In this document: positions 9,574-19,913 of the stretch, in pieces
How the letters are laid out: each line of letters opens with the position of its first letter
Position numbering within the stretch: position 1 is the stretch's first letter
Assembly (NCBI GenBank): GCA_937872535.1
Contig: CALMTC010000003.1
Span: 20,064 to 84,063, forward strand
Direction of reading: 5' to 3'
Length of the DNA: 64,000 nucleotides
Source of the DNA: an uncultured bacterium
Lineage (GTDB): Bacteria > Patescibacteriota > Gracilibacteria > Absconditabacterales > Absconditicoccaceae
Position numbers and translations under genes: made by a program
Notes under the pieces: generated by a model
Told to the model about the DNA's origin: nothing
What the model saw: only the letters and a program-made list of their open reading frames with translations
Databases searched by the model: none

Positions 9574-9601
9574 TTGAAAGCTGCTCAGTTTTTAGTATAG
9601 T
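9574..9601 (+). promoter_or_regulatory. Promoter of the candidate structured RNA
   Basis: TTGAAA (9574-9579), 16-bp spacer, TATAGT (9596-9601), followed by a G run where transcription would begin (about 9603-9607). No coding frame follows within the transcribed segment. Confidence 0.55.
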
Positions 9602-9603
9602 GG

Positions 9604-9722
9604 GGGAGAAAGCAGAAAATTTCATTACAAGGAAGTACTGAAAAAGTCATGAACTAGTAAAGAACCTGTGAATTGCAACAATAGTGAGTTCCTATTTCAG
9701 CACTTCCTTGTGTCTCTCTTCA
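9604..9722 (+). ncRNA. Candidate structured small RNA upstream of secA
   Basis: A long hairpin: ACAAGGAAGTACTGAAA (9627-9643) pairs with 9695-9711 at 16 of 17 positions, the single mismatch being internal. Inside it, GAACT (9651-9655) can pair with AGTTC (9687-9691). Outside it, GGAGA (9605-9609) can pair with TCTCT (9713-9717). A promoter-like pair lies immediately upstream. No open frame explains the conservation of the two arms. The rod-like fold of about 120 nt recalls 6S RNA, but the large central bubble of classical 6S RNA is not evident, so no family name is assigned. Confidence 0.55.
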
Positions 9723-9792
9723 TCGCGTTCAAAAAAACTTCTTTTCAATTATTTTTTGCCCTTATTCATCGTTTACTTAAAAAAACAAGACA

Positions 9793-12700
9793 ATGATAAA
9801 TCGAATTATGTCAGTTTTGACCTGAGATTACAACGCTAAGGAGATCAAAAAGCTAGCTCCATTGGTTCAAAGAATCTATCATTTTGACAAAGAATATACC
9901 AGTCTCTCAGACAGCGAGATCAAAGCTTTGACAGAAAAATTCAAGGCTAGAATCCAGGCAGGGGAGACGACAGACGACATTTTACCAGAAGCTTTTGCAG
10001 CTCTGATCCAGGCTTGTAAAAGAATGCAGGGTGAAGAATTTGAAGTAAAAGGCCAATTGCTCAAATGGAATATGGTTCCATACGAATCTCAGCTCATCTG
10101 AGGAATGATTTTGCATCAGGGGAAAATCTCTGAGATGAAAACAGGAGAAGGAAAAACTCTCGTAGCGACCTTGCCAGCTTATCTCAATGCTCTAGAATGA
10201 AAATGAGTTCATGTCGTCACAGTCAATGACTACCTTGCTTCTCGTGATAGTGAATGGATGGCTCATCTTTTCAATTGGCTTTGACTCAGCGTCGGAAATG
10301 TGACTAAATCTACACCACTTGCCAATAGAAGAGCAGAATACGAAAAAGACATCACTTATGTGGAAAATTCAGAACTCGGGTTTGACTATCTCAGAGACAA
10401 TCTCACCAGATCCATTTCTCAGAGAAATGTAACTTGGAGACCTCTTCACTATGCTATTGTCGATGAAGTAGATAGTATTTTTATCGATGAAGCAAGAACT
10501 CCGCTCATCATTTCAGAACCTTACGAAGAAACTACAGACAAATATGTTTTTTATGCGAATCTCGTCAAGCGTCTTACTCCAGCCACTGGAAAGAAAAAAG
10601 TTTCTCAGTGATTTCTCAAAGAACTTATCTCTGACGAAAAACAAACAGTAGAAGAAAACGGAGACTACTATGTCGATGAAAAGACGAAAACTACAAGTCT
10701 CACATCAGCTGGTATCGCCAAGCTAGAGCAGTGGCTCAAAGTAGAAAATCTCTACAGAGATCTAGGTTACCAAGAAATTCACCATATCGAAAGTGCACTC
10801 AAAGCCTTTTCTTGCTACCACAAAGACAAAGAATACATCATCGTAAATGGCGAAATTTTGATCGTTGATGAACACACTGGTCGTACGATGCCAGGAAGAA
10901 GATTTTCTGATTGACTTCACCAAGCTATCGAAGCCAAAGAAAATGTAGCAATCCAGAAAGAATCGAGAACTTTAGCGACAGTTACCTACCAAAATTTCTT
11001 CAAAAACTACAAAAAACTTTCTGGAATGACAGGAACAGCTACTACTGAAGGTGAAGAATTTGAAAAAATTTATAATCTGGCTGTTATTGCAATCCCAACC
11101 AACAAACCAGTCATCAGAGTCGATAAAAACGATAAAGTTTTTTTCAATCAAACAGCAAAACGAAATGCCGTCATGAGTGCTATCAAGTTTCATCACGAGA
11201 TGGGGCAACCTATCTTGATCGGAACATCATCAATCGCTACTTCAGAATTTGTTTCATCTCTTCTCACAAAGTCAAACATCATTCACAGCGTCCTCAATGC
11301 TAAATACCACGAACAAGAAGCTAAAATAGTTTCAAATGCTGGAAAAGAAAAAAGTATCGTCGTCGCCACCAATATGGCTGGTCGTGGTACAGATATCAAA
11401 CTTTCTCCTGAGCTCAATCCAAAAATAGCTTCCAACTATGCCAAACGAATAGCTCAGCAGCTCAAGGGAAATACTTTTAGCTCGACAGCTCCAGCCTGAG
11501 TAATAGCTTACTTGTACTCAAAAGACGAGACAGAACTTACTCTCGAAGCTATCAAAAACGAATTTAGCCTCACAGACGACCAGATCAGACAAGCAGAAAA
11601 AAACTGGACGACAGCCTGAGATATCGAGCTTAAGATTTTGTTCAATAGCAAGAAAAAAAGCAACGATACAGTCTACGCCACTATCCATGTAAAACCAGCT
11701 CAGAGCAATCCAGACATGATAGAAAAAGATTTTCATTACGGTCTTTTTATTCTCGGTACAGAAAAACATGAATCAAGGCGTATCGACAATCAGCTCCGTG
11801 GTCGTGCCGGAAGACAGGGAGATGCAGGAATTTCAGTTTTTTTCGTATCATTGGACGATGAAATTATGAGAAAAATGGGCGGAGAAAGAATTCAGTGAAT
11901 CGCTTCTATGCTCCTCAGTAAAAAAGAACTCGAAGAACTTGAACTCACTCAGAAACAGTTTACCAACTCGATCGAAAGAGCTCAGAAACAAATGGAATGA
12001 TGGCACTTTAGCATCAGAAAACATCTTTTTGAATACGATTCAGTGATCAACAGACAAAGACAGAGAATGTATGGAAAACGCGACGACATTTTAATGAGAG
12101 CAGAAGCAGTAGATGAAGAAACCAGAAAACAATTTGTAGCTGACAGTATAGTAGAAATCAAAGGATTCATCGCGGATGTCACCAAAAAAATTCTTCTCGA
12201 TTACACAGCACTTTCTTACTCGACCGAAGAATTGACCAACACGATCGAAAAAGAATTTGGGCTTACTTTGTCAGCATCTGACATAGAAAAAACTAAAAAT
12301 CTGGATGAACTTCAGACATATCTCATAGACGAAGTCAGAGCTTACTTCACAGCTCAGTTCTCGACTCTAGAGCTCAATCAGCAGATCGATCTTATAAAAA
12401 ATGTCTACCTCACGATCATCGACAAATATCGAATCGATCACATCGACGACATGCAAAACCTCAGAGATCAAGTCGGTCTTTACGGTTATGCTCAAGTCGA
12501 TCCACTCATTATCTACAAAAAAGAAGCCTTTGAAAAATTTGAAAACCTGCTTAATAATATCAAACAGCACACTATCAGCACGCTTCTCAAAACAGATTTT
12601 TCTCTCCTCAAGCAATCTCATCTCCCTGCCAATCAGATCACCATGGAAGATAACTCTCTCATCAACGAGCTGATGCATCAGATCAATCCAGATCTTCAGG

Positions 12701-12891
12701 AGATGCCCATCTACCAGCCTCAAAAGCTACTACAAAATTCGACTCACTCTGATGACGCTGTAGAAATCATCGATCTCAACCAGAAATCAAACTTCCAAAC
12801 CATTCCACCAGAAAACAAAAAAATCAGACCAAACGACCCTTGTCGATGCGGAAGTGGTAAAAAATTCAAAAAATGTCATGGTGCGAAATAA
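9793..12891 (+). CDS. secA: Preprotein translocase ATPase SecA
   Basis: 1,032 residues. SecA drives post-translational export through SecYEG at the membrane. Visible: [19 protein letters not shown] (Walker A near residue 118), [18 protein letters not shown], Walker B in [18 protein letters not shown] (near 222-239), [20 protein letters not shown], and [20 protein letters not shown]. The C-terminus ends in a SEC-C zinc motif, [13 protein letters not shown]. It is longer than usual (about 850-900) because of a long C-terminal linker. About eleven TGA codons encode glycine, for example in NWLGLSVG and LIGGMIL. Upstream lies the candidate small RNA; grpE follows 31 bp downstream. Confidence 0.98.
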
Positions 12892-12922
12892 AAATTTTTT
12901 ATTCTGATAACTACAAAGAGGA

Positions 12923-13495
12923 ATGACAGAAGAAACCAACCTTACTGAAGAAAATATACCATCAGAAAACGACTCAGCTCAAGCCAATCAGCCATCATAC
13001 GAAGAGCTGGTAGCTAAAGTTTCCGAGCTAGAAAACGAGAAAAAAAAGTTTGAAGAGATCGGAAAAAAAGCTCAGCACGATTATATTATGCTCAAGTATG
13101 AGTTTGACAGTCTGATCAACAGACTCGAAAAAACAGAAAAAGAGCTCAAGACATCTACGATGATAGCAAATCTGAAAAAAATCATCCCTTTTGTCGAAGA
13201 GCTCAGACAGACCATCGAGCATACTCCAGCTGAAATTGCTGACAATTCTCGAACACAGTGAATCAAACTCGTTTACGAAAAAACTCTCAAGACACTAGAA
13301 ACGATGTGAGTCTACCAGATCGAAAGCATCGGACTCGAACCAGATGCCGAGCTTCACGAACCAGTTGGAGTCGAACCTACCGAAGATCCAGCTCTGAAGT
13401 GAAAAATCACGAAAGAATTTGAAAGAGGTTATATCTTGAAAAATGGAGACGAAAAAAACATTATCAAAACTGCCAAAGTTATCGTAGCTCAATAA
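12923..13495 (+). CDS. grpE: GrpE, DnaK nucleotide exchange factor
   Basis: 190 residues. Acidic N-terminus, then a long helix (EELVAKVSELENEKKKFEEI) and the conserved block KTLETMGVYQIESIGLEPDA, followed by HEPVGVEPTEDP and the GrpE C-terminal ERGYILKNG. GrpE releases ADP from DnaK in the cytosolic chaperone cycle. TGA codons encode glycine at three positions, including ETMGV and LKGKIT. The start at ATG 12923 has a purine-rich AGAGGA just before it, one of few clear ribosome-binding sites in the window. No dnaK or dnaJ is seen here. Confidence 0.93.
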
Positions 13496-13503
13496 ATCAA
13501 TCG

Positions 13504-13546
13504 TTCCCTGAGCCTGCCTGCGGTAGGCAAGACCTGTCGAAGGGAA
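13504..13546. repeat. REP-like palindrome, copy 2, with nested palindrome
   Basis: The outer arms TTCCCTGAGCC / GAAGGGAA enclose a second palindrome CCTGCCTGCGGTAGGCA. Located between grpE and the MazG-like gene. A variant of the inner palindrome also occurs inside the element at 15289-15393. Confidence 0.7.
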
Positions 13547-13571
13547 ATTTTATTTTCTGCCAAAAATCATA

Positions 13572-13940
13572 ATGCAATTCAAAGACTATCTCGAACAATC
13601 AGAAAAAACTCTTTCAAAAAACGATCCTATAGACCTCACAGCTCACCAGCAAAAGCTTCTTCACGGAGCGATTGGACTTTCTACAGAAGCTAACGAAATT
13701 CTCGATCAGCTCAAAAAACATATCTACTACGGAAAAGAGCTCGACATCGTAAACATCAAAGAAGAGCTAGGAGATCTTTTCCGATACATGGCAATTTTTT
13801 ATAGAGAACTTGGTCTCGATATGGAGCAGACTCTTCACGACAACATCGAGAAACTCAGAAAAAGATACGGAGAAAAATTCGACGCTCACAAAGCTATCCA
13901 CAGAGATACGGCCAACGAACTCAATCATATTTCATCATAA
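13572..13940 (+). CDS. MazG-like NTP pyrophosphohydrolase
   Basis: 122 residues. Four-helix all-alpha NTP pyrophosphatase pattern: GLSTEANEILDQLKKHIYYG and IKEELGDLFRYMAIFYRELG, giving the ExxE...ExxD metal-binding set (E38, E41 and E64, D67 approximately), then KLRKRYGEKFD. Such enzymes hydrolyse non-canonical or excess NTPs to NMP. Single-domain length. No TGA codons. Downstream of grpE and immediately upstream of map, possibly co-transcribed with it. Confidence 0.88.
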   Translation: MQFKDYLEQSEKTLSKNDPIDLTAHQQKLLHGAIGLSTEANEILDQLKKHIYYGKELDIVNIKEELGDLFRYMAIFYRELGLDMEQTLHDNIEKLRKRYGEKFDAHKAIHRDTANELNHISS

Positions 13941-13949
13941 GAAAAAACC

Positions 13950-14735
13950 ATGTCTCACTCCAAAAAACCTAAAATTATTATAAAAACCCCCGAAGAAATA
14001 AAAAATCTCAGAGAGTGAGGTAAATATCACGCTGAGCTTTTACAGATGATCAGAGCAGCTGCCAAGCCAGGAGTTTCTCTGATAGAGCTAGAAAACATCT
14101 CAGCCAACTACATAGCCAAGTATCCAAATCTCAAAGGCTCATTCAAAAACTACAACGGATTTCCAGCCAATCTCTGCCTCTCTATCAACGACTGTATTGT
14201 CCACGGAATTCCCGATAAAACCATTCTCAAAGAATGAGATTTACTGAAGATTGACCTGGGAATTACTTATCAGAAAACCATAGTCGACGCAGCCATTAGC
14301 CACATAGTTGGCGGAGATCATACCAACAAACTAGCCTCCGATCTCAGCGAAGCGACCAAAAACTGACTCGATGCTTGCATTCATTTAGTACAGCCAGAGA
14401 AAAAAATTTCCGAGTACTCTCAAGCGATTTATTCGTTCATCACTGAGAGAAATTTTTCGATCATCAGAAGTCTCACCGGGCATGGAGTAGGGCGTTTTGT
14501 TCATGAAGATCCACCGATCTATAATTTTCCGCATCCCAAAATGGCAAATATTTCTTTTCTGGAAAATATGGTAGTCGCCATCGAGCCAATCACCGCCATC
14601 ACTTCGACCGATTTCAAAGAAAAACCAGGCAACGAGCGAAATCTCTACACCAAAAATGGAGATCTCTGATGTCAACGAGAATATACGCTGCTTGTCACCA
14701 AAAATGGTCCAGAAATTCTGGCTGGTTTACCATAA
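13950..14735 (+). CDS. map: Methionine aminopeptidase, type I
   Basis: 261 residues, normal length. Metal ligands are visible in order: LKIDLGITYQKTIVDAAISH (two Asp), SLTGHGVGRFVHEDPPI (His near 182), VVAIEPITA (Glu), and C-terminal REYTLLVTKNG (Glu). The enzyme removes the initiator Met from nascent proteins in the cytosol. Four TGA glycines, including REGGKYH and GDLGCQ. It starts 9 bp after the MazG-like gene and is followed by ruvC at 21 bp; these three probably form one operon. Confidence 0.95.
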
Positions 14736-14756
14736 TTTTTAGCATTTTTCATACCC

Positions 14757-15233
14757 ATGATACTCGGCATCGATCCAGGAGTTCGCAAACTTGGTTACGC
14801 TCTGATCACCAAAGAAAAAAAAATAATCGACGCTGGGATTCTCCTCCTCGAAGAAAAAAATCTCACCAGAGAAAAATATTTCAAAAGAATACTCGAAATT
14901 AGTAGTTTTTTCGACACTTTTTTTTCATCTCATCCAGAAATTAAATCGATCTCCATCGAAAAACTTTTTTTCACCCATTCCAATCAATCAAACGCCGAAT
15001 TCGTCTACGGCATTAGAGCAATTCTAATCGAAAAAGCCATGAAACTATGAATCTCAGTATACGAATTTTCCCCTATCGAACTGAAAAAAAATATTACTGG
15101 TAACTGAAAAGCCGAAAAAATTCTCGTCCAATCGATGATTATGAAAATTTTCAACCTCACAAAACTTCCCGAATTCAACGACACCGCCGACGCCCTCTGA
15201 CTCGCTTACCTCTGACTCCAAAAAACAAAATAA
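14757..15233 (+). CDS. ruvC: Holliday junction resolvase RuvC
   Basis: 158 residues, normal length. Catalytic Asp in ILGIDPGVRKLGYALI, Glu in ISIEKLFFTHSNQSNAEFVY, and C-terminal Asp pair in FNDTADALGLAYLGLQ. RuvC cuts four-way junctions at the end of recombination, normally with RuvAB, which are not in this window. Glycines encoded by TGA occur at KLGIS, GNGKAE, ALGLAYL and YLGLQ. Confidence 0.95.
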
Positions 15234-15260
15234 TTTTCACTTCGTTCTCTAAATCTATTG

Positions 15261-15283
15261 TTCCCTGAGCCTGTCGAAGGGAA
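15261..15283. repeat. REP-like palindrome, copy 3
   Basis: TTCCCTGAGCCTGTCGAAGG and following bases, in the 307-bp gap between ruvC and the SIMPL gene. The remainder of that gap holds the element at 15289-15393 and a TATAAT box at 15465-15470 upstream of the SIMPL gene; no gene is seen in it. Confidence 0.7.
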
Positions 15284-15288
15284 TTCAG

Positions 15289-15393
15289 TCATTGCGAATT
15301 GAACAAAGCCTGCCTATCGCAGACAGGTGATATGTGGCAATCCATAGTCGAAATCAAGTATCGGATAGATTACCGCGCTACGCTCGCAATGAC
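15289..15393. repeat. Dispersed palindromic element with GTCATTGCGA / TCGCAATGAC ends
   Basis: A 105-bp element with perfect 10-bp inverted ends (15289-15298 and 15384-15393) and an inner palindrome CCTGCCTATCGCAGACAGG. It resembles the non-coding repeats with TCATTGCGAG... ends found in many bacterial genomes. No coding frame; perhaps a MITE-like or structured RNA element. Confidence 0.65.
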
Positions 15394-15540
15394 AACTTTA
15401 CACATTCACCAGAAATTAAATTTTTTGAAGATTTAGAGATTTTTTAGAGTAAAAAAAGTTACTTTATAATGATGAAAAGCTTGAACAAGTAGACAAAAAA
15501 ACTAGAGTAAAGTGAATTTTATTCTTTCATCAAATCAAAA

Positions 15541-16320
15541 ATGGAAAACAAAGGTATCATCAAAACTGTGATTATCTCTTGAGCAATTATTATTTCAGCA
15601 TTTTTGATCTCTCAGACAGGAGTTTATATTAAGGATACTTCCAATAATCAGCTTCCCAAAAATCTCATCTCAAACACTATCAGCGTCAACGGAGAAGGAA
15701 AAATTTTTGCAAAGCCAGATATGGTGATTTTGACCATCGCAGCCAGCGAACAAGGAAAAACTACGCAAGAAGCTCAAAAAAAAACCAACGATAAATTAGC
15801 TCAGATTCAGCAAATTTTAGCTAAGAAGGGTATTTCAAAAGATGATATCCAGACGAGCAATATTTCAATGTACCCAGAATATAACTACGAAAATAATTCT
15901 AGCAAAATGGTAGGTTACAGATCAAACCACACATTGACGATCAAAATCAAGAAAATTACAGATGAAAAAAATGGTTCTGACATCATTGATGAAGTATCAA
16001 AAATAGGTGACATTCAGCTCCAAAACATCCAATACGACATAGAAGATAAAGCAAAACTCTTTACAGAAGCTCGTAAACTCGCTTACCAAAAAGCTTTCAC
16101 CAAAGCTCAAGAAATCGCAGCCATCAGCCAAGTAAAACTCAGTAAACCGCTCTCTATCGCAGAACAACAAACCAATATTTTCTCTCCTCAGCCAATGTAC
16201 AGAAATATCATGAGCGCAAAAGCAGAAATGGCAACCGACGCCGTAGCTCCTACAGCCGATATCTCTGTCGGTCAGCTCGAATTCAGCATCAATCTCGATA
16301 TCGTCTACACTATCGAATAA
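15541..16320 (+). CDS. SIMPL-domain (DUF541) protein, membrane-anchored
   Basis: 259 residues. N-terminal hydrophobic segment (IIKTVIISGAIIISAFLIS, TGA glycine inside) acts as anchor or signal. The SIMPL/DUF541 domain (PF04402) is clear: ISVNGEGKIFAKPDMVILTI near residue 43, QQILAKKGISKDDIQTSNIS, YRSNHTLTIKIKK and ARKLAYQKAFTKAQEIAAIS. Periplasm- or surface-facing in other bacteria; the function is poorly understood. Upstream TATAAT at 15465-15470 may be its -10 box, though no convincing -35 is seen. Confidence 0.88.
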
Positions 16321-16331
16321 TCACATTGTAT

Positions 16332-16358
16332 AGTTCCCTGAGCCTGCCGAAGGGAACT
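16332..16358. repeat. REP-like palindrome, copy 4
   Basis: AGTTCCCTGAGCC...GAAGGGAACT, a near-perfect palindrome directly after the SIMPL gene stop. It could serve as a transcript end, but no T run follows immediately. Confidence 0.7.
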
Positions 16359-16403
16359 ATTTACTAAAAAAATTTTTTATTCTGCTAAAAACCAATCAAA
16401 AAC

Positions 16404-17261
16404 ATGGAAATCTTAGAAAAAATCATTGCTAAATTTTCTCGACGAAAAGTATCAATTACATTACTCATCGTGATTTTTTTCATCTCATTCATAAATCAGT
16501 TTTATTTTATCGTACAGCCAGGAGAAAAAGCATTTTTAGTAAGACTATGAGCTGTCAGTCAGACAATTTATGACAATGGTTTCTATCTGAAACTTCCATT
16601 CATCGAACGCGTCGTGACTATGTCGATCCAGACTCAAAAATACCAAGTCGAAGCGGATGCAGCTTCAAAAGATCTGCAAAATATCAAGACAGATGTAGCT
16701 TTGAACTTTAGAATCAACCCCGCGAGCGTCGGAGCTTTGTTTCAGCAAGTTTGAACGATCGAAGACATCGCCTTCAAGATCATCGGTCCAGCTATCCAGG
16801 AAACAGTAAAAGCTACTACAGCTAAATTTACAGCAGAGGAGCTTATCACAAAGAGAGAAACAGTAAGTTCAGAGATGAAAACTTTTATGAAAACAAAACT
16901 AGAAAATTTTGGGATAGTAGTAGAAGATATCAACATCGTGAATTTCAATTTCAGCGAAGATTTTGACAAAGCGATCGAAAGCAAGGTAAGAGCAGAGCAG
17001 GATGCTCTCACAGAAAAAAACAAACTCGAACAGATTAAGTACGAAGCTCAGCAAGCCATCGAAAAAGCTAGAGGAGCTTCTGAAGCGACTCTCCTTCGCG
17101 CAAAAGCAGAAGCAGAAGCCATTAGAATCCAGTCTCAAGCCATCCAGCAAAATGGTGGTGCCAACTATGTCAATCTCAAATGGATAGAAAAGCGAAACGG
17201 ACAGCTCCCATCTACACAGCTAGGTGGCAATACTCCAGTGATTTTTAACCCTAGCAGATAA
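16404..17261 (+). CDS. SPFH/Band 7 (prohibitin-like) membrane protein
   Basis: 285 residues. One N-terminal membrane helix (ITLLIVIFFISFINQFYFIV), then the SPFH domain: VQPGEKAFLVRLGAVSQ, IQTQKYQVEADAASKDLQNI, KTDVALNFRI, and GIVVEDINIVNFNFSEDFDK. A coiled coil follows (EQIKYEAQQAIEKARGASEA), typical of HflC/prohibitins, which organise membrane microdomains and hold proteases. Two TGA glycines. A HIT gene follows after 5 bp. A second SPFH protein is encoded at 32605-33465. Confidence 0.9.
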
Positions 17262-17266
17262 AAAAT

Positions 17267-17728
17267 ATGTCAGAAAAAAGTATTTTTACCCGCATCGCCG
17301 AAGGAGAAATCCCAGCAGCCAAAATCCGAGAAGACGAGCAATTTTTCGCTATCCTAGACCTATTTCCAACCACCAGAGGGATGACACTCGTCATCCCCAA
17401 AAAACAAATCCCTTCAGATATTTTTTTGATGGACGATCTTTTTTATAGCGACTATCTACTAGCCACCAAAAAAGTCGTCGAAATCCTCAAAAAATGATTC
17501 TGAGTCAGCAGAGTAGGAGCCATCATCGAAGGCATGGAAATCAATCACGCCCACATCAAACTCTACCCACTCCGAGGAGTCGGCGAAGAACGAAAACCCA
17601 TGACTGGCTGACCAGCTACTCTCCGATTCGACATCTATCCAGGTTATATGCAAAGCGGCCACGGCCCTCAGCAAAACCTCTCCGACCTCCAATCTCTCGC
17701 CGACGAAATAATTTCTAAAAATAAATAA
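17267..17728 (+). CDS. HIT-family protein with altered histidine triad
   Basis: 153 residues. Typical HIT start SIFTRIAEGEIPAAKIREDE, then LDLFPTTRGMTLVIPKKQI. The triad site reads NHAHIKLYP: the first two histidines are present but the third position is Lys instead of His. HIT proteins hydrolyse or transfer nucleotides through the middle histidine, which is retained. TGA glycines at three positions (KKGFG, TGG). The gene is 5 bp after the SPFH gene and likely co-transcribed. Confidence 0.88.
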
Positions 17729-17791
17729 TCAAAAAAAATTTTTATTCTGGCTAATCTCATGAAAAATATAAGAACAATCTAAGCGCTACTT

Positions 17792-17947
17792 ATGCTAACC
17801 ACTATGGTTCTCATTATCTGACTTCGTTTTCTTATTACTTCAAATAAAATTTTTATCATCAGCACCATTATTTGTCTGATTCTTTTCAATATCTCTTTCA
17901 TCTCTCTAGCAAAAAAATTTGCCAACTGAGACCACAAAAAAACATAA
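17792..17947 (+). CDS. Small two-helix membrane protein
   Basis: 51 residues: two hydrophobic stretches (MVLIIGLRFLITS, IFIISTIICLILFNISFIS) and a charged tail (FANGDHKKT). Two TGA glycines support translation in this code. The same frame extends upstream to an ATG at 17759 but is cut by TAA at 17780; the 5' part may have decayed or ATG 17792 is the real start. No family recognised. Confidence 0.45.
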
Positions 17948-17956
17948 ATCAAACAG

Positions 17957-18100
17957 ATTTCTCAGCTCGTAATTAGAAATAATTTACCACAACACATAGG
18001 TAATATTTTCAAAACATTAGAACTAAACAAAAAATCAGTTAGTTCCATTTTAGAACATACTGCCAAAGATGGTAAAACCTACAAAGTAAACTTTATTTAG
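17957..18100 (+). pseudogene. Remnant of a RhuM-family N-terminal domain
   Basis: About 47 codons without a start: ISQLVIRNNLPQHIGNIFKT then LELNKKSVSSILEHTAKDGK, ending at TAG 18098. This aligns with residues 27-75 of the intact RhuM-Fic protein encoded at 20721 (LSQEQIATIFGVNRQAITKH, then ELNKKGTSSILEQVQTEGK). It appears to be the leftover of a second copy, part of the duplicated block described in the findings. Confidence 0.7.
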
Positions 18101-18104
18101 AAAC

Positions 18105-18530
18105 ATGATGTCAGAAATGAATTACAATAAAGATTTCAATTGACGAAATACAGATAAACAATTGGTAGACAAAAGACCTATTATACATGGGAAAGTAGGA
18201 CAAATTTGGCACTGTAAAATGGGGACAAATGTATGAAGCGAAATTGACGGGAAAGCTTGATATCTAAGACCTATTCTGATATTAGCAATCATGGGAAATA
18301 TGATACTCATAGCACCAACTACAACACAAAAAAGAAATTTACCGTTTTTCATACCAATTACCTCAGTTGATTTTGGTCAAGACAAAGATAATAATAAGAT
18401 AAACTCTTATGCCATACTATCACAGTGCAAAACTATAGACAGCAGAAGGCTAATTAAACACAAATACACCATAAACAAAGATGAACTTAAACTAATAAAA
18501 AAGCTACTCATTGATTTTATCAACAAGTAG
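18105..18530 (+). CDS. PemK/MazF-type endoribonuclease toxin
   Basis: 141 residues. The PemK-like pattern is clear: GQIWHCKMGTNVGSEIDGKA (residues 35-54), RPILILAIMGNMILIAPTTT, then ILSQCKTIDSRRLI and a final helix KLIKKLLIDFIN. MazF/PemK toxins cut mRNA. Two TGA glycines lie in the conserved NVGSEIDGKAGY region. No adjacent antitoxin is recognisable; the preceding stretch is the RhuM remnant. The N-terminal 30 residues are helical and may include an antitoxin-like segment. Function as a toxin is inferred from the family. Confidence 0.8.
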
Positions 18531-18546
18531 CTCTTATAATTATTGT

Positions 18547-18566
18547 CGCCCCGCATTACTACGGGG
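18547..18566 (+). terminator. Hairpin after the PemK gene (weak terminator)
   Basis: Stem CCCCG / CGGGG (18548-18552 with 18561-18565), 8-nt loop. No T run follows, so it may be a processing or partial termination site. Confidence 0.35.
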
Positions 18567-18656
18567 TTAGGGACTTTCCTAAGAAAGTATTGTACACTGA
18601 CTATAAAGAAAATTATCAATAAATCAAGTTTTTATACCTTCAAAAAAATAAATACT

Positions 18657-19700
18657 ATGAAAAAATTCCTTATAATTCTTTTAATCCTGCTTTGACTTGC
18701 CACAGGCTATCGAGGTTACAAGACCGACTGGAGTTTCCAGCCGATGAGTTTTTTTGAGCAAACGGGGAACGTGATCACAGGAAGTATGAGTGGAGAAATA
18801 ACTTTACCTAAAACTCTATCTTGACAACCCAACGACGAAGTTTGAATTAAAAAAAATCAGGAAATTATAGAATCAGTAAAGAATGATTCAAATAAAAAAA
18901 TAGTTACACCAACGAAAGAAAAACGCGCTCTTCTAGACACATTACAAACTAAGCATGAAAATAAACCAGACATTACAAAAGCTTTTATTCAGGAAATAGA
19001 AAAAAACTTCAATGAAATTGATAAAGAACCGTTTTACAACGAAGAATCTGTGAATGAAGCACGACCAACCCTGGTGTGAAACGTTTCATATTTCAATAAT
19101 ATAAATATAACAAATACAGAAAAAATATGAGAATTTGAGCAGTATTTCAACATAGTGACAAATAGTTGAACAAAGAAAGTATATCCATATTTCGTCTCTG
19201 AACGATGAAAAAAAGTATGATCTTGCAAAGAAATATTAAAAAACGAGGATCCTTACTTTCATCCTGAGTGTCGACCAAAAGAGATTGCACAAATAGACAA
19301 CGTTTCACCTCGTGCTAAATATGTTGTTTCTGAATATAGTTGCTATGAATGCTATGACAATACAACAAAAGAAATGTTATCTCTAACGGATGGAAGTAAA
19401 ATACTCACCCGAGCCTCCACATACGAGAACGGAAATAAGATGCAACGAACTCCATCTTGAGATCAATTTATTTTTGCTCAACTTGAAGATTGAGATGAAA
19501 GTAAATGAAGATTAAATATAACAGAAAAATGAAATTTCCCCAAACTAATCAAACTATCAAATGATATAATAATAAGTTTATATGTAGATAAATTTTATAT
19601 CTACGTAAAAGTCATTCCTGAAAGCAAAACACTAGCTACTACAGATGAAAACTACAGTATTAAAATTTATGATCTAAGTTCTCTCAAACAAGTTTATTAA
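18657..19700 (+). CDS. Secreted or membrane-anchored protein, paralogue A
   Basis: 347 residues. The N-terminus MKKFLIILLILLGLATGYRG is a signal anchor and is nearly identical to that of the 21752 protein (MKKLLIILLILLLIAAGYRG), followed in both by W-FQPM. The mature part is polar and Gly/Asn/Lys-rich, with six cysteines between residues 190 and 240 (YSCYECYD). Many TGA glycines. No known family. It is followed by a fragment of proS, just as its paralogue is followed by intact proS, so it belongs to the duplicated block. Confidence 0.75.
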
Positions 19701-19717
19701 ATAATTCACAACTCACC

Positions 19718-19913
19718 ATGTCTCTCACCTATTACACCTCGCAACTCCGACTTCTCAGCTCGATATAACGAACTTGTAGAACAGTCTTTTGATTAGTTCA
19801 AAATTCCGCAGTTCGCGGATGTATGGTTATCAAACCGTACTGATATGCTATCCGAGAAAATATGCAAAAATTTCTCGATCAGTCATTTAAAGTGACAAAT
19901 CACCGACAGAATG
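19718..19913 (+). pseudogene. Fragment of a duplicated proS 5' end
   Basis: About 195 bp match the first 190 bp of proS (22730 onward) at most positions, including TTCTCAGCTCGATATAA and GAAAATATGCA-AAATTTCTCG. Small insertions break the frame (stop at codon 17). From 19914 to about 20140 nothing recognisable follows. It is the truncated end of the tandem duplication. Confidence 0.85.

Noticed and set aside
9862..12891. Apparent multiple disrupted genes or pseudogenes across secA and others
   Set aside because: The breaks are TGA codons at conserved glycines; in code 25 each is one intact gene.
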